A stretch of DNA of 39,290 nucleotides. Source: Candidatus Nitrosopumilus sp. Its GTDB lineage: Archaea > Thermoproteota > Nitrososphaeria > Nitrososphaerales > Nitrosopumilaceae. Location: NCBI GenBank assembly GCA_020431995.1, contig JAGQHE010000038.1, positions 1 to 39,290 of the forward strand, read 5' to 3'. The notes under the pieces are model-generated. The model was not told the DNA's origin and made no database searches. It was given only the letters and a program-made list of their open reading frames with translations. Both the position numbers and the translations under genes were made by a program. This document shows, in pieces, positions 6,737-14,351 of the stretch. Position 1 is the first letter of the stretch; each line of letters begins with the position of its first letter.

Positions 6737-7525
6737 TCAGGCCTCCAGCTTTGGCGTCGCTGCTCTTTTGTGCTCGCTGTTTGCATTTAGCCTGTGAATT
6801 TTCTCAATCGTATCTTTGCAAATCCCTGTGATTTTTTCTGTTTCTGAGACTGATAATTTTTTGTCAAACATGCAATATAGGATAGAATCTATCTCCTCAT
6901 ATGAGATTCCTATCTCTTTTTCTGCTTCATGCTCTTTCCATAAATGCGGGCTGCTCTTCTTTGAGATTACCTTTTCCGGCACTCCTAGATGTTTTGCTAT
7001 TTCCCTTACTTGCAGTTTGTATAACGATATGATTGGCGTGATGTCGGCTGCACCGTCACCAAATTTTGTAAAGTATCCTATCAAGTATTCGCTTTTGTCA
7101 CTTGATCCCAGAACCAGATAATTCCTGACGTTGGCATAATAATACAGGATGTTTGTTCGTACTCTTGCACGGAGATTGCCCCTGGCTTTTTCGTTTGGTT
7201 CCAGATACATCGTATATTCTTTTATAATTGGATTTATGTCGATTAGCTTGTACTCGATCCCAGTCAATGCAATCATTTTCAGTGCATCCTCAGTCTCCGT
7301 GTCCGGTGTTATTGATGTGTCTGGCATGATTAATGCCAGCGTTTTCTCTTTTAGCTTTCTTTTACAGATGTATGCCAAAACTGCGGAATCTATCCCCCCA
7401 CTTAATCCGAGAATCACCCCATCTGCGTTATTCTTGGCCACTTGTTCGGAAACAAATCGCTCGATGTTCTCGATGATTTTGGGATAGTCCTGATTGATGA
7501 TCTCGTTGACGATGTCTTGATCCAA
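6737..7525 (-). CDS. nadE: NH3-dependent NAD+ synthetase
   Basis: 262 residues. It amidates deamido-NAD+ to NAD+ with ATP and ammonia, the last step of NAD synthesis. The PP-loop SGGIDS is at residues 42-47, followed by LIMPDTSITPDTETEDA and the SDKSEYLIGYFTKFGDGAADI block typical of the family. There is no glutaminase domain, so ammonia is used directly, as expected in an ammonia oxidiser. The start is TTG at 7525. A TATA-like stretch on the minus strand (about 7541-7556) fits a leaderless transcript. It precedes cysS by 2 nt. Confidence 0.95.
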   Translation of the reverse strand: MDQDIVNEIINQDYPKIIENIERFVSEQVAKNNADGVILGLSGGIDSAVLAYICKRKLKEKTLALIMPDTSITPDTETEDALKMIALTGIEYKLIDINPIIKEYTMYLEPNEKARGNLRARVRTNILYYYANVRNYLVLGSSDKSEYLIGYFTKFGDGAADITPIISLYKLQVREIAKHLGVPEKVISKKSSPHLWKEHEAEKEIGISYEEIDSILYCMFDKKLSVSETEKITGICKDTIEKIHRLNANSEHKRAATPKLEA

Positions 7526-7699
7526 CAGTAACTTTTCAAAATATGTATGAATAAAACTTTGTCTGTATCTGATTGCGAATCATCTTATCTGGCATACGCT
7601 TCAGCGTGCTGTCTTTTGGTATTGTGGAGTGCAGCATGTCTCATGTTTGCTACGAAAGATTCATTCTTCTTCGCATGAGCCTAATTTTCTAACTTTGTC
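7526..7699. other. Intergenic region with several overlapping small frames
   Basis: Between the Rieske gene and nadE there are open frames on both strands: plus 7547-7678 (43 codons, hydrophobic centre) and minus 7637-7536 (33 codons, ending 10 nt before the nadE start). At most one is likely to be real and I cannot choose. A palindrome ACGCTTCAGCGT sits at 7596-7607. The nadE promoter is at the left end. Confidence 0.3.
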
Positions 7700-8002
7700 T
7701 CAGATGTCTACGTAGATGCCATCATCTCTTGACTCTACTGGATATGTTTCAAGTTTCACGTCCTTGAGATAATCTGTCAGTTCACCCGTCTTGATGTTGT
7801 AATGCCAAAAATGCAAAGGGCACTCTACAATGTCTCCTTCTAATTTTCCTGGCGCGATTGAGCCGTCTTGATGAACACAAAGATCATCAATTGCATGATA
7901 TCCGCCTTGATTGAAAATCGCAATTTGTTTTCCGTCTATCTTGAAGGCCTTCCCCTTCCCAGCGGAAACTGCCCCTTTGTCGGCAATTTTCTTCCAAGTC
8001 AA
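7700..8002 (-). CDS. Rieske-type [2Fe-2S] ferredoxin
   Basis: 100 residues, a single soluble Rieske domain. Cluster ligands are C42 and H44 (LCVHQDG) and C61 and H64 (CPLHFWHY), fitting CxH...CxxH. There is no membrane anchor or signal peptide, so it resembles the small ferredoxin components that pass electrons to oxygenases or reductases rather than a bc1 Rieske protein. The partner cannot be identified here. The start is TTG at 8002, 26 nt after an AT-rich box (about 8023-8033). It is divergent from ahcY. Confidence 0.92.
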   Translation of the reverse strand: MTWKKIADKGAVSAGKGKAFKIDGKQIAIFNQGGYHAIDDLCVHQDGSIAPGKLEGDIVECPLHFWHYNIKTGELTDYLKDVKLETYPVESRDDGIYVDI

Positions 8003-8022
8003 TGTTCATTTGACACGCTTGT

Positions 8023-8060
8023 CATTTATTTACATTCGCATGATAGAATTTTATAGTATA
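8023..8060. promoter_or_regulatory. Divergent promoters of the Rieske gene and ahcY
   Basis: On the minus strand an AT-rich box (8023-8033, read GTAAATAAATG) lies 26 nt before the Rieske TTG. On the plus strand TTATAGTATA (8051-8060) lies about 22 nt before the ahcY TTG. The 75-nt gap therefore holds both promoters, and both genes appear leaderless with TTG starts. Confidence 0.6.
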
Positions 8061-8077
8061 ATCTGAAGTCTGAACTA

Positions 8078-9319
8078 TTGAGTAAAGTAAAAACCAGTTC
8101 AAAATTAATTCAGGAAGGAAAATTATCGTATCAATGGGCTAGATCTCACATGCAAATTCTTGACAACACAATTAACCGCTTTAAAAAATCAAAACCTCTC
8201 AAAGGCATTACTCTCGGTTTCTGTTTGCACATTACAAAAGAAACATCTGTTTTGCTGATGGGTGCCAAAGAACTGGGAGCTACTGTCGCATGCTGTGGCG
8301 GAAACCCGTTAACCACTCAGGATGGCATTGCTGCATTTTTGGCATCACAGGGAATCCACGTATATGCCTGGCACGGCCAGTCTGTCAAAGAATATGATTG
8401 GTGCATTGATCAAGTGTTGCAACATAAACCAGTCATCTTGACTGATGACGGGGCTGACATGAATATCAAAGCCCACTTTGATAAGAGGTTTAACACCATG
8501 AAAATTCTGGGCGCAACTGAGGAAACCACTGCGGGTGTGACTAGAATCAGAGCCGTGGAAAATCAGGGCAAACTCCGCTATCCTGTGATCCTAGTTAATG
8601 AGGCGTACACGAAACATATGTTTGACAATAGGTATGGTACTGGGCAAAGTACCATTGACGGATATCTCCGTGGAATGAACCTTCTCATGGCATCAAAACG
8701 CGTCGTGGTAGTCGGATATGGCTGGGTTGGACGTGGCGTTGCATCCAGATTTCATGGGATGGGCTCTAAAGTGATTGTTACTGAGGTTGATCCAATAAAG
8801 GCACTTGAAGCTCATATGGATGGATTTGAGGTAATGCCAATGTCACAAGCAGCCAAGATTGGTGACATGTTTGTGACCTGTACTGGAATGACCAGTGTTA
8901 TCAGGAAGGAGCACATCTTGCAAATGAAAAATGGCGCAATCATGGGCAATGTCGGTCACTTTGACGTGGAAATCGATAGTAAGTTCTTACTCAAGTCATC
9001 AAAATCCGTCAAAGAAGTAAGGCCAAATCTTGATGAATGCGTGCTGAAGAATGGAAAAGTGGTCTATCTGATTGGGCAGGGTAGACTTGCAAACCTGATT
9101 GCGGCTGAAGGCCATCCACCAGAGGTGATGGCGCAATCTTTCTCAAACCAAATCCTATCCATTCTGTACATCCTCAAAAACCACAATAACATGGAAAACA
9201 AAATTATCAGTGTGCCTGAAGAAATTGACAGGCAAGTAGCAGTAGATGCACTAAACGCAATGAATGTCAAAATTGACAAACTTACTTCCGAGCAAGTAAA
9301 ATACGCCAATAGCTGGTAA
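8078..9319 (+). CDS. ahcY: S-adenosylhomocysteine hydrolase
   Basis: 413 residues. It cleaves S-adenosylhomocysteine to adenosine and homocysteine, removing the product that inhibits SAM-dependent methyltransferases. Family marks include the NAD-binding VVVGYGWVGRGVASRF loop, the AVENQGKLRYPVILVNEAYTKHMFDN active-site region with its conserved Lys and Asn, and GNVGHFDVEID. It ends in NSW rather than the bacterial/eukaryotic Tyr-containing tail, as other archaeal forms do. The start is TTG at 8078, shortly after a clear TATA-like box. metG follows after 39 nt. Confidence 0.96.
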   Translation: MSKVKTSSKLIQEGKLSYQWARSHMQILDNTINRFKKSKPLKGITLGFCLHITKETSVLLMGAKELGATVACCGGNPLTTQDGIAAFLASQGIHVYAWHGQSVKEYDWCIDQVLQHKPVILTDDGADMNIKAHFDKRFNTMKILGATEETTAGVTRIRAVENQGKLRYPVILVNEAYTKHMFDNRYGTGQSTIDGYLRGMNLLMASKRVVVVGYGWVGRGVASRFHGMGSKVIVTEVDPIKALEAHMDGFEVMPMSQAAKIGDMFVTCTGMTSVIRKEHILQMKNGAIMGNVGHFDVEIDSKFLLKSSKSVKEVRPNLDECVLKNGKVVYLIGQGRLANLIAAEGHPPEVMAQSFSNQILSILYILKNHNNMENKIISVPEEIDRQVAVDALNAMNVKIDKLTSEQVKYANSW

Positions 9320-9358
9320 GCTTCTTAACCTCAATACTGTTTAACTGTTTGATACCTG

Positions 9359-11014
9359 ATGAGCAAGAAAGCTATTGTCACAAGTGCATTGCCCTATGCA
9401 AATGGCGAAATCCATCTTGGTCATGTTGCATCAACTTATCTTCCAGCCGATGTGACTACCCGGTTTTTAAAACTGAGTGGGATTGAGGCTTACTATGTTT
9501 GCGCGTCTGATGACTTTGGCACGCCGATTCTGATTCAGTCTGAAAAAGAAGGAAAGACTCCTGCGGAATACGTGGCCCATTGGAATAAACGCGATTACGA
9601 AGACTTTTCTGCATTTAACATACATTTTGATTATTTCTACAAGACTAGCTCATCTGAAAACATTGCCTTTGTACAAGACGTATTCAAAAAACTGAATGAT
9701 TCAGGGTACATCTATGAGAAAGAGATAATCCAATTTTACTGCGATGCCGACAAGAAATTCTTGCCTGATCGATATGTCAAGGGCGTCTGCCCATACTGCA
9801 AGGCTGAAGATCAATACTCTGATTTGTGCGAAAGCTGCGGACGCGTTCCAGATGAAATAACAGATCCAAAATGCTCGCTTTGTGGCCGGCCTCCGACGAA
9901 AGAAAAAACAACGCATTATTTTTTCAGGCTGACTAATTTTGGAGACTCTTTATCAAAATGGCTAGATGAAAACGAGCATCTTCAAAAAGACGTAAAAAAG
10001 TATGTCCAGAACTGGATCAAGTCTGGCCTGATTGACTGGGATGTCACCCGTGACATTTCTTGGGGGGTTCCAATCCCGCTTGCTGATGCAGATGGCAAGG
10101 TTTTCTATGGGTGGTTTGACAACCATCTGGCATACATTTCAACTGCATTGAAATTTCTTGGAGATAGAGGAATTGACGGCAAAGAATTTTGGAACTCTGC
10201 TGACATTTACCACTTTATTGGAAAGGACATCGTATACCACCATTACCTCTTCTTGCCTGCAATGCGCTTGGGCATTAACAGCGAGTACAAGCTGCCTGAC
10301 TATATCCCAACGCGAGGCCATCTAACACTTCAAGGAAAGAAGATCTCAAAAAGCCGAAACTGGTACATCGGACTGAAGCAATTCCTGGAATACTATCCTG
10401 CAGACTATCTTAGGTTCTATCTTGTGTCTATCAATCCTTACTCTCAAGATGATCTAAATTTTGACTGGGATGACTTTACCACTAGGATCAATTCCGAACT
10501 GATTGGGAATCTTGGAAACTTTGTCAACAGAGCTCTCGGGTTTACTAAAAAATCGTTTGAAGGAAAGGTCCCCGAAATTGAATCCTTTGATGAGAAAGAC
10601 TTGGAGGCAGAGGAAAAAATCAAAAACCTCTCTGGCGAGGTCGGCTCCCTCCTAGAGCAGAACCACCTTGACCGGGCTTTGAAGAGAATCATGGAATTCT
10701 CATCCTTCTTCAATCAGTATTTCCAGCACAAAGAGCCTTGGAAGTTGGGACCTGGAACCACAAACTGTGTGTTCCTTTCAGTCAATGCTGCAAGAAGTAT
10801 GGCCATTGCACTGTTCCCATTCTTGCCCGAGTCATCCCAAAAAATCTGGACTCAGCTTGGACTGAATGAAAACATCCAGAACTCTTCCTGGGCTAGTATG
10901 TCAGAGTTGAATATCCTGCCCGGGCATGTTCTGGGTGATGCTTCTCCATTGTTTACAAAGGTAGAGATATCTGATGTGGAAAAACACAAAAAGAATCTGG
11001 GGCCCTCCAAGTGA
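9359..11014 (+). CDS. metG: Methionyl-tRNA synthetase
   Basis: 551 residues. It charges initiator and elongator tRNA-Met. The HIGH-type motif is HLGH at 19-22 and KISKS at 328-332. A zinc knuckle domain carries C144, C147, C157 and C160 with a second partial pair C172/C175, the MetRS arrangement with two knuckles. The C-terminal anticodon-binding helices are present but no tRNA-binding domain is fused. The stop overlaps the next gene's GTG by four bases (GTGA). Confidence 0.96.
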   Translation: MSKKAIVTSALPYANGEIHLGHVASTYLPADVTTRFLKLSGIEAYYVCASDDFGTPILIQSEKEGKTPAEYVAHWNKRDYEDFSAFNIHFDYFYKTSSSENIAFVQDVFKKLNDSGYIYEKEIIQFYCDADKKFLPDRYVKGVCPYCKAEDQYSDLCESCGRVPDEITDPKCSLCGRPPTKEKTTHYFFRLTNFGDSLSKWLDENEHLQKDVKKYVQNWIKSGLIDWDVTRDISWGVPIPLADADGKVFYGWFDNHLAYISTALKFLGDRGIDGKEFWNSADIYHFIGKDIVYHHYLFLPAMRLGINSEYKLPDYIPTRGHLTLQGKKISKSRNWYIGLKQFLEYYPADYLRFYLVSINPYSQDDLNFDWDDFTTRINSELIGNLGNFVNRALGFTKKSFEGKVPEIESFDEKDLEAEEKIKNLSGEVGSLLEQNHLDRALKRIMEFSSFFNQYFQHKEPWKLGPGTTNCVFLSVNAARSMAIALFPFLPESSQKIWTQLGLNENIQNSSWASMSELNILPGHVLGDASPLFTKVEISDVEKHKKNLGPSK

Positions 11015-11769
11015 CTATGAAACCGGTTCCACGGATCTCTACCCGGGGGTATTATGATCTGACTAGCGGAAAGACCCTGAAAACCGACTCGTACCGTCTA
11101 TACCCAAAAAAGGATTTTGAGAGTCTGATTGGCTCAAAAGAATTCTCCATAATGATACATGGGTTGAGAAATGACAGTGCCGGGGCTATCGCCAAAGTGC
11201 TGCTTGCAAAAAATCGACTACGTAGACTGGGATACCGTTTCCCTGTAGTCGGGTTCAGTTATGACTCCAACACCACCGGCGCACATTTGATCAAACATGC
11301 AAAACGCTCACTTGCAGCAGGACAAGCCATTGCAAAGAAAAATGGGCGAAACCTTGGGAGGTTTATTGAGGATTTCAAGATTGCGAGTCCCAAAACCCGG
11401 ATTAATCTGATGGGGCACTCTTTAGGCTCTCAGGTAATTCTTAGCACGTTGGAATACCTTGCAAAAAAGAAACAAAATCACGGGATTGTTTATGGCGCAT
11501 ATCTTTTTGGCGCATCCATTACCGAAGACGTCCCTTCTTCTAAAAAATACGGGAAGATAATTCAAAATGTCCTTGAAAAGAAAATCACGAACTATTATGC
11601 TCCCACCGACGAGGTGCTGTCCTGGGCTGACAACAACGGATACGTGAAAGGGCCGCTAGGCCTCCATGGCGCAACTGGGAAACCTGTCACAAAGTACCGG
11701 CAAAAACTGGTCAGGCCAAAAAATCACCGATTTGCGAGCTATGCTGCAGTTTTAGACTCGTTTCCGTGA
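11011..11769 (+). CDS. Alpha/beta hydrolase-like protein
   Basis: 252 residues with an alpha/beta-hydrolase triad: nucleophile S137 in GHSLGS, probable acid D200 (PTDEVLSW) and H239 (KNHRF). An HG pair (IHG, 50-51) could form the oxyanion hole. The overall layout, including the YLFGASI strand after the elbow, resembles uncharacterised serine hydrolases of the DUF726/DUF900 kind. No signal peptide is present. The start is GTG 11011 overlapping the metG stop, or ATG 11017. The substrate is unknown; an esterase or lipase role is inference. Confidence 0.75.
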   Translation: MTMKPVPRISTRGYYDLTSGKTLKTDSYRLYPKKDFESLIGSKEFSIMIHGLRNDSAGAIAKVLLAKNRLRRLGYRFPVVGFSYDSNTTGAHLIKHAKRSLAAGQAIAKKNGRNLGRFIEDFKIASPKTRINLMGHSLGSQVILSTLEYLAKKKQNHGIVYGAYLFGASITEDVPSSKKYGKIIQNVLEKKITNYYAPTDEVLSWADNNGYVKGPLGLHGATGKPVTKYRQKLVRPKNHRFASYAAVLDSFP

Positions 11770-11808
11770 CATCTTTATCCGCTAGTATGATTCATCCGTC
11801 ATCCTTTA

Positions 11809-11943
11809 ATGTTGATCCTTGTTAGTTGTCTTGGCATGACACTTGGCATTCATCCTCTGAGTCGCAACGCGATACTGTATCACTTGCGCGTCTTGGATGA
11901 TTATGCAGATGCTTCTGAGGATCTATCTGAATACCCTTGCTAA
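11809..11943 (+). CDS. Possible 44-residue small protein
   Basis: The open frame starts MLILVSCLGMTLGIHPLSRN and ends in an Asp/Glu-rich tail. It lies alone between the hydrolase and the SelB-like gene. No clear TATA box sits at the leaderless distance and no Shine-Dalgarno sequence is present, so support is weak. No family was recognised. Confidence 0.25.
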   Translation: MLILVSCLGMTLGIHPLSRNAILYHLRVLDDYADASEDLSEYPC

Positions 11944-11997
11944 GGTGATTCCGAAGCCCAAAAATAACTTCATAAGAACGGATTTTGACTCAAAACC

Positions 11998-12918
11998 ATG
12001 GTCAAGTCCATAAATTTTGTGGTCCTTGGCAAGCAAGATCTTGCGTCTGAATTTGGCAAAAAGGGCACCGTCACTGATCTTTCTCTTTATGATCGAAAAG
12101 AGTCTGATGTCATTAAAACATGGGTTGCCCCTAGTGGCTTTCCTGACAAAATTCAGCCTCTGTTTCAGGCAATCAATTTGGCAGAATACGTGATATTTCA
12201 TGTGGATAAGCTAAACAAATTTACTGGAGAGCAAATCATTGCACTTGACTCACTGAAAAAGGAAAAGGGGATACTGTCCCACACATTTGATGTTGATGAG
12301 TCAAAGCTGGACTTGATGATCAAAGGGACAGTAGTTGAAAGATACGTCAAAGCTGAACCTGGCAAGATAAAGGACGCAATGGACAGGTTTGAGCCGCTGA
12401 CAAACGATGACCCTCCAGAAATGGTAATTGATCATTGTTTTGACGTAAAGGGTGTTGGCACCGTGATCCTAGGCAAGGTCACACATGGAAAAATAAAGCA
12501 ATATGATAACCTGAAACTGTACCCTGCAGGAATTGACGTGTTGATCAAGTCTATCCAGATGCATGATGATCCTGTTGAAGAATCCATATGTCCTGCAAGG
12601 GTTGGCCTTGCAGTCAAGGGGGTAAAACCCGACGAGGTAGGTCGTGGGGACATTATTGCCAGGGAGGGGACAGTTGATGTCAAGACGGAAATTGAGCTTG
12701 ATTTTCAGAAGAGCCCTTTCTACAAAAACGACATTGCGGAGAACCAGGGCTGCCTGGTAAGCATTGGCCTGCAAATCAAAGCCGCGAAATTCTTGTCCAT
12801 ATCGCCGCTGAGACTCTTATTTGAAAAACCGATTGCGTGCAAAAAGGATCAAATTGCAGTGGTTTTGAAACCCGAGTCGTCAAGTATCAGAATTCTTGGA
12901 AGCGGCCACATCCGATAG
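11998..12918 (+). CDS. Archaeal SelB-like (EF-Tu family) protein lacking GTPase motifs
   Basis: 306 residues. The middle part is a recognisable EF-Tu domain 2 (VGTVILGKVTHGKIKQYDNL to VGLAVKGVKPDEVGRGDII), followed by a domain 3-like beta barrel. The N-terminal part occupies the position of a GTPase domain but lacks GHVDHGKT, DxPG and NKxD; only a vestige (FVVLGKQDLASEFGKKG) remains. This fits the archaeal SelB-like family (aSelBL), described as an elongation-factor relative that lost GTP binding. A role in translation or RNA binding is plausible but unproven. nadM lies 35 nt downstream on the same strand. Confidence 0.8.
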   Translation: MVKSINFVVLGKQDLASEFGKKGTVTDLSLYDRKESDVIKTWVAPSGFPDKIQPLFQAINLAEYVIFHVDKLNKFTGEQIIALDSLKKEKGILSHTFDVDESKLDLMIKGTVVERYVKAEPGKIKDAMDRFEPLTNDDPPEMVIDHCFDVKGVGTVILGKVTHGKIKQYDNLKLYPAGIDVLIKSIQMHDDPVEESICPARVGLAVKGVKPDEVGRGDIIAREGTVDVKTEIELDFQKSPFYKNDIAENQGCLVSIGLQIKAAKFLSISPLRLLFEKPIACKKDQIAVVLKPESSSIRILGSGHIR

Positions 12919-12953
12919 ACTGGTTTAATAAAATCAACAGCGCACTCCTAACC

Positions 12954-13484
12954 ATGCGCGGTTTGATGATGGGCAGGTTTCAGCCTTTCCATTTGGGTCA
13001 TCTGGATCTGGCAAAGCAAATTCTTGGCGAGTGCGATGAGGTCATAATTGCCATTACCAGCTCTCAATTCAACTATCTTGAGAAGGACCCATTTACTGCA
13101 GGTGAGCGAATTGAGATGATTCACAACTCCCTAAAAGACGCATCGCTTGATCTGGGAAGGATCTTTGTCGTGTCGCTTGAAAACCAATTCAATGTCGCGA
13201 CGTGGGCATCATACCTAAAATCGGCATTGCCGCATTTTGACAAGGTCTACAGCGGAAATGATTACGTGTCGATGCTCTTGTCTGACTCTGGCATGGATGT
13301 GATCAAGCCTGTCTTTCTTGACCGCCCCCAACTAAATGCTACAAAAATCCGCAACATGATAATATCTGATGAGAATTGGAAGGCCTTGGTTCCAAACGCG
13401 GTATGTGATCTGCTTGTAAAAATTAACGCCAAGAACAGGCTAACTGTAATATCTCAGACTGACACAAAACCTACTGAACACTGA
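12954..13484 (+). CDS. nadM: Nicotinamide-mononucleotide adenylyltransferase, archaeal type
   Basis: 176 residues. It joins NMN (or NaMN) and ATP to form NAD+ (or NaAD). GRFQPFHLGH near the N-terminus is the HxGH nucleotidyltransferase motif, and LNATKIRNMI is the C-terminal ATP-binding motif. A frame open from 12837 overlaps the previous gene, but ATG 12954 fits the family start and lies about 26 nt after TTTAATAAAA (12923-12932). The stop overlaps the ATG of a 39-residue zinc ribbon gene by one base. Confidence 0.94.
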   Translation: MRGLMMGRFQPFHLGHLDLAKQILGECDEVIIAITSSQFNYLEKDPFTAGERIEMIHNSLKDASLDLGRIFVVSLENQFNVATWASYLKSALPHFDKVYSGNDYVSMLLSDSGMDVIKPVFLDRPQLNATKIRNMIISDENWKALVPNAVCDLLVKINAKNRLTVISQTDTKPTEH

Positions 13485-13603
13485 TGGAACCAGTACGCTC
13501 TTGCCCTATTTGTCCAAAATGCGGATCAAAGAGATTCATCAGACTGCCTGGTCAGAAGGTCACCGTAAAGTGCCGTTTGTGCAGTATGGTAATCGAGATT
13601 TAA
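13484..13603 (+). CDS. 39-residue zinc ribbon protein
   Basis: ATG 13484 overlaps the nadM stop (TGATG), so it is very likely co-translated. The protein has CPICPKCGSKRF and CRLCSMVIEI, two knuckles with CxxC spacing (C7/C10/C13 and C30/C33). It is like the 41-residue protein at 3535 in size, layout and position after an enzyme gene. Function is unknown; a binding or regulatory subunit is possible. Confidence 0.7.
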   Translation: MEPVRSCPICPKCGSKRFIRLPGQKVTVKCRLCSMVIEI

Positions 13604-13606
13604 GTG

Positions 13607-13966
13607 CTAGACACGATTGCAAAAACGGCACACAAAATTCATGTCATGTGCCTCTTGCCAATCATTGACTGATACAAACCCGCTGATGATTTGTATGAAC
13701 AAATCATTCGCTCTTCTTTTATTCAAATCCTGCAAATGCTGATTATGAGCAATCATAATGATCAAAACAAACCAAGTTGGGAAGAAGTGCAAGGACTGTC
13801 CTGGATATTTTACGAGGACTAGGTTTTCCTTATCACGATCAGAATACTGGACTCTGAAACCGTTGTATCGAGAACCCTGTTGTAGACTAGGACATGGAAT
13901 TTGAACTCCTGCGAAAAGAACAGGGTTTGCTTGAATGCCAACGACCTGTGATCGGATACTGTCCAT
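13607..13966 (-). CDS. Candidate hypothetical protein (overlaps the 14106 frame)
   Basis: An open frame of 119 residues. The second half is the more protein-like, with a charged helix (QDLNKRRANDLF) and a CRFC end. ATG 13756 would give only that 49-residue half. The first half overlaps the 13819-14106 frame on the same strand in another phase, so both cannot be full-length genes. It may be a short gene or the tail of a frameshifted one. Confidence 0.3.
   Translation of the reverse strand: MDSIRSQVVGIQANPVLFAGVQIPCPSLQQGSRYNGFRVQYSDRDKENLVLVKYPGQSLHFFPTWFVLIIMIAHNQHLQDLNKRRANDLFIQIISGFVSVNDWQEAHDMNFVCRFCNRV
13686..13707. repeat. Inverted repeat ATGATTTG / CAAATCAT
   Basis: A perfect 8-bp inverted repeat with a 6-nt loop between the nadM-zinc ribbon genes and the minus-strand hypothetical frames. 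It could be a terminator for either direction or part of a structured RNA. Confidence 0.45.
13742..13759. repeat. Hairpin ATTATGA-GCAA-TCATAAT
   Basis: A 7-bp perfect stem closed by a GCAA loop (GNRA type), 35 nt after the preceding inverted repeat. The tetraloop class suggests a folded RNA more than a DNA operator, but the stem is AT-rich. Confidence 0.4.
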
Positions 13967-14106
13967 GAAGAATCAGGCAGTAATTGATCTTGGATGTATG
14001 ATGTAAAACTCTCATCATATGTTGCCCAGTTTGGCGCAAAAGGAAATGCAATACCTGTTAAACAGGACGTTTCTAAACATACTACGTAGCCAGAAAACTG
14101 TGTCAT
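13819..14106 (-). CDS. Candidate hypothetical protein, 95 residues
   Basis: The frame begins at ATG 14106. The C-terminal half alternates hydrophobic residues as in beta strands (FKFHVLVYNRVLD, ESSILIVIRK). Lys and Glu are scarcer than in the window's clear proteins. A perfect palindrome (14129-14143) lies 23 nt upstream, at promoter distance. No family was recognised; support is moderate at best. Confidence 0.4.
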   Translation of the reverse strand: MTQFSGYVVCLETSCLTGIAFPFAPNWATYDESFTSYIQDQLLPDSSWTVSDHRSLAFKQTLFFSQEFKFHVLVYNRVLDTTVSESSILIVIRKT

Positions 14107-14128
14107 GTGTCATATTGGAGAAGAAACA

Positions 14129-14143
14129 CTGCTTTTGAAGCAG
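14129..14143. promoter_or_regulatory. Palindrome CTGCTTTTGAAGCAG
   Basis: A perfect inverted repeat (6-bp arms, 3-nt centre) 23 nt upstream of the minus-strand frame starting at 14106. Size and position suit an operator overlapping a promoter. The binding protein is unknown. Confidence 0.4.
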
Positions 14144-14177
14144 CCTGATTCGTAGAGGATCTTGGAGTTACTGAATA

Positions 14178-14273
14178 TTGAAAATTCTTTTGGACGATAG
14201 ATGGTACCTCATAAAATTTGAAAAGCGACAACGGCAAACCAAAAGAAGATTCACAAAAAAGATGTGGAATTGA
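14178..14273 (+). CDS. Possible 31-residue basic protein
   Basis: A TTG-initiated frame, MKILLDDRWYLIKFEKRQRQ followed by a strongly basic end (TKRRFTKKMWN). The composition looks protein-like, but there is no TATA box at leaderless distance and no good ribosome-binding site. It could be a remnant of a longer gene. Apart from this frame and the palindrome at 14129-14143, I see nothing in 14107-14351. Confidence 0.25.
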   Translation: MKILLDDRWYLIKFEKRQRQTKRRFTKKMWN

Positions 14274-14351
14274 CTGTCGCTAGTATTTTACGTTTGTAAT
14301 CTGCCTGATTTTGTTTCCATTGAATTTTATGTCCTTAAAACATCACCATGA

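Noticed and set aside
5443-7487. Long plus-strand frames opposite cysS and nadE
   Set aside because: These are antisense shadows of well-recognised synthetase and NAD synthetase genes with no domain content of their own.
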